A stretch of 36,291 nucleotides of DNA, taken from positions 1 to 36,291 of the forward strand of contig QEUW01000032.1 in assembly GCA_003577005.1 (NCBI GenBank). Reading direction: 5' to 3'. The position numbers and the translations under genes were made by a program. This stretch comes from Chloroflexota bacterium. GTDB lineage: Bacteria > Chloroflexota > Anaerolineae > Caldilineales > Caldilineaceae. Below the pieces are notes generated by a model. The model saw only the letters and a program-made list of their open reading frames with translations. It ran no database searches and was not told where the DNA came from. The stretch's first letter is position 1, and every line of letters begins with the position of its first letter. This document shows positions 33,368-36,291 of this stretch, piece by piece.

Positions 33368-34636
33368 GTGCAAGAAATTATTTCTGCGATTGATATTGGG
33401 ACGACCAAGGTCTGTGCGTTAACTGCGGGGCTGACGCACGACAGCTTGGGGAATCTGGCTTTGCGCATTTTGGGTGAAGGACAGGCCGCCAGCCGGGGCA
33501 TCCGCCGTGGGGCTGTTGTCAATGTGGCTGAGGTAGTGGCGGCTGTCGGCGAGGCGGTGGAGAAGTGCGAGCAGGATATGGGGCAGCACGTGACCAGCGC
33601 CTACGTCGGGATCGCCGGCAGCCACGTCCAGACGCTCAACAGCCGCGGCGTGAGCCCAGTGGACCGCCGTATCGGCATCACCAGCGCCGATATGCAGCGG
33701 GCGCTAGAAGCAGCCCGCGCTGTCGCTTTGCCCCATAACCAGGAGGTCATCCACACGATCGCCCGGCAGTGGATTGTCGATGGCCAGGTGGATGTGCAAC
33801 AGCCAGTGGGCATGAGCGCCTACCGGCTGGAGGTGGATGCCCACATCGTCACCGGCAGCAGCACGGCCATGCAGAATGTGGTGCAGTGTGTCACCACACA
33901 TGGCATCGATGTGGATGACCTGGTCTTGGAACCGTTGGCGAGCAACGAGTCAGTGCTGCGCCCCGAGGAGCGGCGTATGGGTGTGGTCGTGGTGGACATC
34001 GGCGGCGGCACCACCGATGTGGCTGTCTTTCGCGAAGATGGTCTCTGTCACACGTTTATTCTGGACATTGGCGGCAACCACTTCTCCAATGACCTGGCCG
34101 AAGTCTTGCACGCACCTTTTGAGACGGCGGAGTTGCTCAAGCTTCGCTATGGGCATGTCAACCCGGAGCGGGTGGCCGAAGATGAGAAGGTGTGGGCCGT
34201 GGTCTTTGGCGAGCGTAATGAACGCAGCTTTAACCGTCGTTTTATCAGCGAAGTGCTGGCCTCGCGCGCCGAGGAACTTTTTGAACGGATTGAGCAGCAG
34301 TTGGGCGCAGCCGGCTTTATCACCAAAGTCCCGGCGGGCCTGGTGCTGACGGGCGGGGCTAGCCAGTTGCCTGGCATGGCCGAGTTGGGCCGCAACTTGC
34401 TGGGCATGCCGGTGCGGATTGGAGCGCCGGGCAGCCACCTCCCGATTGCCGCGCTGGGCCGGTCGTTGCAGTCGCCGGCCTTTGCCACGAGCGTAGGTCT
34501 GCTCCTCTATGGCATGCGTGAGGATGCGCGTGCCCTCCACCGCCGTTATAGCGCCGAGGGCGCCGGTCGTACAGGAGAGGCTTCGGCCTGGGTGGGCCAG
34601 ACCATGCGTTGGCTGAAGAATTTATTGCCAGGATGA
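33368..34636 (+). CDS. ftsA: Cell division protein FtsA
   Basis: 422 residues, actin-like ATPase that anchors FtsZ to the membrane. '[12 protein letters not shown]' (phosphate 1) is at the N-terminus, the SHS2/1C domain follows ('[13 protein letters not shown]' and '[10 protein letters not shown]'), and '[16 protein letters not shown]' and '[14 protein letters not shown]' are the phosphate 2 and adenosine motifs. The last residues '[13 protein letters not shown]' form the amphipathic membrane-targeting helix. The start is the GTG at 33368, decided by a perfect GGAGG at 33357-33361 and the direct '[11 protein letters not shown]' beginning; the frame upstream runs through the hairpin and is not FtsA-like. 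Confidence 0.96.
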   Translation: MQEIISAIDIGTTKVCALTAGLTHDSLGNLALRILGEGQAASRGIRRGAVVNVAEVVAAVGEAVEKCEQDMGQHVTSAYVGIAGSHVQTLNSRGVSPVDRRIGITSADMQRALEAARAVALPHNQEVIHTIARQWIVDGQVDVQQPVGMSAYRLEVDAHIVTGSSTAMQNVVQCVTTHGIDVDDLVLEPLASNESVLRPEERRMGVVVVDIGGGTTDVAVFREDGLCHTFILDIGGNHFSNDLAEVLHAPFETAELLKLRYGHVNPERVAEDEKVWAVVFGERNERSFNRRFISEVLASRAEELFERIEQQLGAAGFITKVPAGLVLTGGASQLPGMAELGRNLLGMPVRIGAPGSHLPIAALGRSLQSPAFATSVGLLLYGMREDARALHRRYSAEGAGRTGEASAWVGQTMRWLKNLLPG

Positions 34637-34638
34637 AA

Positions 34639-34733
34639 CGATTTTGGATTTTGGATTTTGGATTAGTCAAACCAGTTGACTGGTGGCGTGCGATTCGACC
34701 CATCCAAAATCTGAAAGCTAAAATCCAAAATCG
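34639..34733 (+). repeat. 7-bp periodic hairpin between ftsA and ftsZ
   Basis: Three GATTTTG heptads run from 34640 to 34660, and CAAAATC, TGAAAGC, TAAAATC, CAAAATC form the other arm to 34732. The 14 bases 34639-34652 are exactly complementary to 34720-34733. A small ACCAGT/ACTGGT stem caps the loop. The word is the same as at mraY-murD. Confidence 0.9.
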
Positions 34734-34779
34734 GGAATCATACAAGCGTTTTGCTGTTGTTGTAGCGAAGGAGTGACCC

Positions 34780-35931
34780 ATGACACGGAAGGCTGTACAA
34801 CCGCAGTATGTGGAGAATTTTGCCAACATCAAGGTGGTCGGTGTAGGTGGTGGCGGGCAGAATGCAGTGAACCGCATGATAGAGGCGGGCATTCAAGGGG
34901 TTGAGTTTATATCGGTCAACACCGATGCGCAGGCGCTAATGCTTTCCAACGCGCCACAGCGGTTGCGCATCGGGGAAAAACTGACCAAAGGGCTCGGCTC
35001 CGGCGGCAACCCGGAGATCGGCCAGCGGGCAGCCGAAGAGAGCCGCGAAGAGATCAAAGAGATAGTCAAGGGCGCCGACATGGTCTTTGTGACCGCAGGC
35101 ATGGGCGGTGGCACAGGGTCGGGCGCCGCGCCCGTCATCGCCGGGCTAGCGCGCGAACAAGGCATCTTGACCATCGGCGTCGTCACCAAGCCATTTACCT
35201 TCGAAGGAAGCCATCGCCGCCGTACAGCCGAGAGCGCAATGGCCGAGATGCAGCGCAACGTAGATACGCTTATCGCCATTCCCAATGACCGTCTTTTGCA
35301 GATTGTGGATCGCAAGGCCAGCATCAACCACGCCTTCCGTGCTGCCGACGATGTGTTGCGCCAGGGCATCCAGGGGATCAGCGAACTGATCACCATCCCT
35401 GGGCTGGTCAACCTCGACTTTGCCGATGTGCGTTCGATCATGCTCGAAGGCGGGCCGGCGCTGATGGCCATTGGCCGCGGCTCGGGCGACAATCGCGCCA
35501 AGGATGCGGCGAATCAGGCTATCCACAGCGCGCTGCTCGATATTTCCATCGACGGTTCGCGGGCGATCCTCTTTAACATCAAGGGCGGCGAAGATATGAG
35601 CCTCTTTGAGGTCAACGAGGCGGCCGAAACGGTGCGCGCCAATGCCCACCCCGAGGCTAACATCATCTTTGGCGCCGTCGTCGACCCGGAGATGCACGAA
35701 GAGGTGCAGTTGACCGTCATCGCCACGGGTTTTGACCGCAAGCTGCTAGAGGAGCCGCTGCTGGCGAGCCTTGGACAACGGCCAGTCGAGACACACCGCT
35801 CGTATGAACCACGAGTCCAGCCGGTGCGCCCGGAGACGGCCAAGAGCAACGGCGAACACCTCGTGCGTACCTTTGATCGTGACGACCTCGATATCCCGGC
35901 CTTCCTGCGCCGCCGGAACAATGGGAAGTAG
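34780..35931 (+). CDS. ftsZ: Cell division protein FtsZ
   Basis: 383 residues, normal size. Tubulin-like GTPase that forms the Z ring. '[15 protein letters not shown]' and the signature '[13 protein letters not shown]' bind GTP; the T7 loop 'NLDFADVR' supplies the catalytic Asp to the next subunit. After a linker of about 40 residues comes the C-terminal peptide '[12 protein letters not shown]', which binds FtsA and similar anchors. AAGGAG lies nine bases before the ATG. It ends the plus-strand cluster within this window. Confidence 0.98.
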   Translation: MTRKAVQPQYVENFANIKVVGVGGGGQNAVNRMIEAGIQGVEFISVNTDAQALMLSNAPQRLRIGEKLTKGLGSGGNPEIGQRAAEESREEIKEIVKGADMVFVTAGMGGGTGSGAAPVIAGLAREQGILTIGVVTKPFTFEGSHRRRTAESAMAEMQRNVDTLIAIPNDRLLQIVDRKASINHAFRAADDVLRQGIQGISELITIPGLVNLDFADVRSIMLEGGPALMAIGRGSGDNRAKDAANQAIHSALLDISIDGSRAILFNIKGGEDMSLFEVNEAAETVRANAHPEANIIFGAVVDPEMHEEVQLTVIATGFDRKLLEEPLLASLGQRPVETHRSYEPRVQPVRPETAKSNGEHLVRTFDRDDLDIPAFLRRRNNGK

Positions 35932-35960
35932 AGATAGAGTTTTTGTAATGTGTTCGTCAG

Positions 35961-36083
35961 GTGAGAGGTTGAGGGATTGAGAGAAGGGATCAAGAGATTG
36001 GGAGATCGAGGGGTCACTCCGCTGACAACTCTGTTGTTTCTCGACCTCTCAATCTCTTGGTCTCACCCTCTCTGCCTCTCGCC
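35961..36083 (+). repeat. 7-bp periodic inverted repeat after ftsZ
   Basis: Purine heptads from 35961 (GTGAGAG, GTTGAGG, GATTGAG, AGAAGGG, ATCAAGA, GATTGGG, AGATCGA) face pyrimidine heptads from about 36040 to 36083. The 20 bases 35991-36010 pair with 36040-36059 with one G-U and one A-C. It lies 30 bases after the ftsZ stop and could shape the 3' end of the cluster transcript. Confidence 0.85.
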
Positions 36084-36240
36084 CTGCCCTGTGGGCCGTT
36101 CTCACAGTATCTTCCTTGCTTGGTCTGCTCCCGCCTCGCGTTACCTTCCTCGTATTTAGTCGTCAAACTGTATAGCGCAAGATGACGATCTGTACTCAAA
36201 TCAGAATGAGAACCGGAGTTCTACTTTACACCCGCATTCC
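36084..36240. other. Intergenic sequence after ftsZ
   Basis: The stretch between the heptad element and the edge hairpin holds no convincing gene or promoter. Confidence 0.4.
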
Positions 36241-36291
36241 GGGAAAGGGCCAGCGAGCCTACGCTGCGGAGAAGCATTGTGGCCCTTTCCC
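36241..36291. repeat. 12-bp perfect inverted repeat at the window edge
   Basis: GGGAAAGGGCCA (36241-36252) is the exact reverse complement of 36280-36291, with 27 bases between. The right arm stops at the window end, so the stem could be longer. It may be a terminator, a repeat family member or the edge of a mobile sequence. Confidence 0.75.

Overview
The window comes from a bacterial chromosome of moderately high GC. The shape of its RpoB, RpoC, MraZ, Mur and Fts proteins suggests Chloroflexota, probably an Anaerolineae or Caldilineae relative; this placement is an inference from recalled family sequences, not a search. I saw no rRNA, tRNA, transposase, phage gene or CRISPR array.

Positions 1-4363 (minus strand) hold a catabolic-looking operon. 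In transcription order it runs: family III CoA-transferase, SAM methyltransferase, Gfo/Idh/MocA oxidoreductase, the stump of an MFS transporter, and an L-rhamnonate-dehydratase-like enolase-superfamily gene that runs off the left edge. A divergent intact MFS transporter (4679-5884, plus) has an extended -10 promoter and a perfect 20-bp hairpin in its leader. It ends at a perfect 22-bp bidirectional terminator, opposite which rpoC ends.

Positions 6045-14720 (minus) are rpoC and rpoB. Both carry large extra segments: a coiled-coil-like insertion and poly-Glu tail in RpoC, and an insertion with repeated L-x-E-W-L motifs in RpoB. No ribosomal protein genes precede rpoB. It has a promoter about 400 nt upstream and a long leader with tandem repeats and an attenuator-like hairpin.

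Positions 15599-35931 (plus) are a division and cell wall (dcw) cluster: mraZ, rsmH, ftsL-like, ftsI, murF, mraY, murD, ftsW, murG, two CvpA-like membrane genes, murC, murB, ddl, ftsQ, ftsA, ftsZ. It starts with a textbook promoter followed by three 10-bp-spaced MraZ boxes. murE is missing from its usual place. Together these genes make lipid II precursors (MurB, C, D, F, Ddl, MraY, MurG), polymerise and cross-link septal peptidoglycan (FtsW, FtsI) and build the divisome (FtsZ, A, Q, L).

The most striking pattern is a family of short elements with strict 7-bp periodicity. They are usually folded as inverted repeats (words on one arm, reverse complements on the other) and sit in many gene junctions: rpoB-rpoC, ftsI-murF, mraY-murD, murD-ftsW, murB-ddl, ftsA-ftsZ and after ftsZ. 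The words differ from site to site but the 7-bp architecture is shared. Some elements lie inside genes: an in-frame heptad tract in murD, one at the ftsW/murG overlap, and the last codons of murC. Several genes take their stop codon from the element. A second set of hairpins without 7-bp periodicity fills other junctions.
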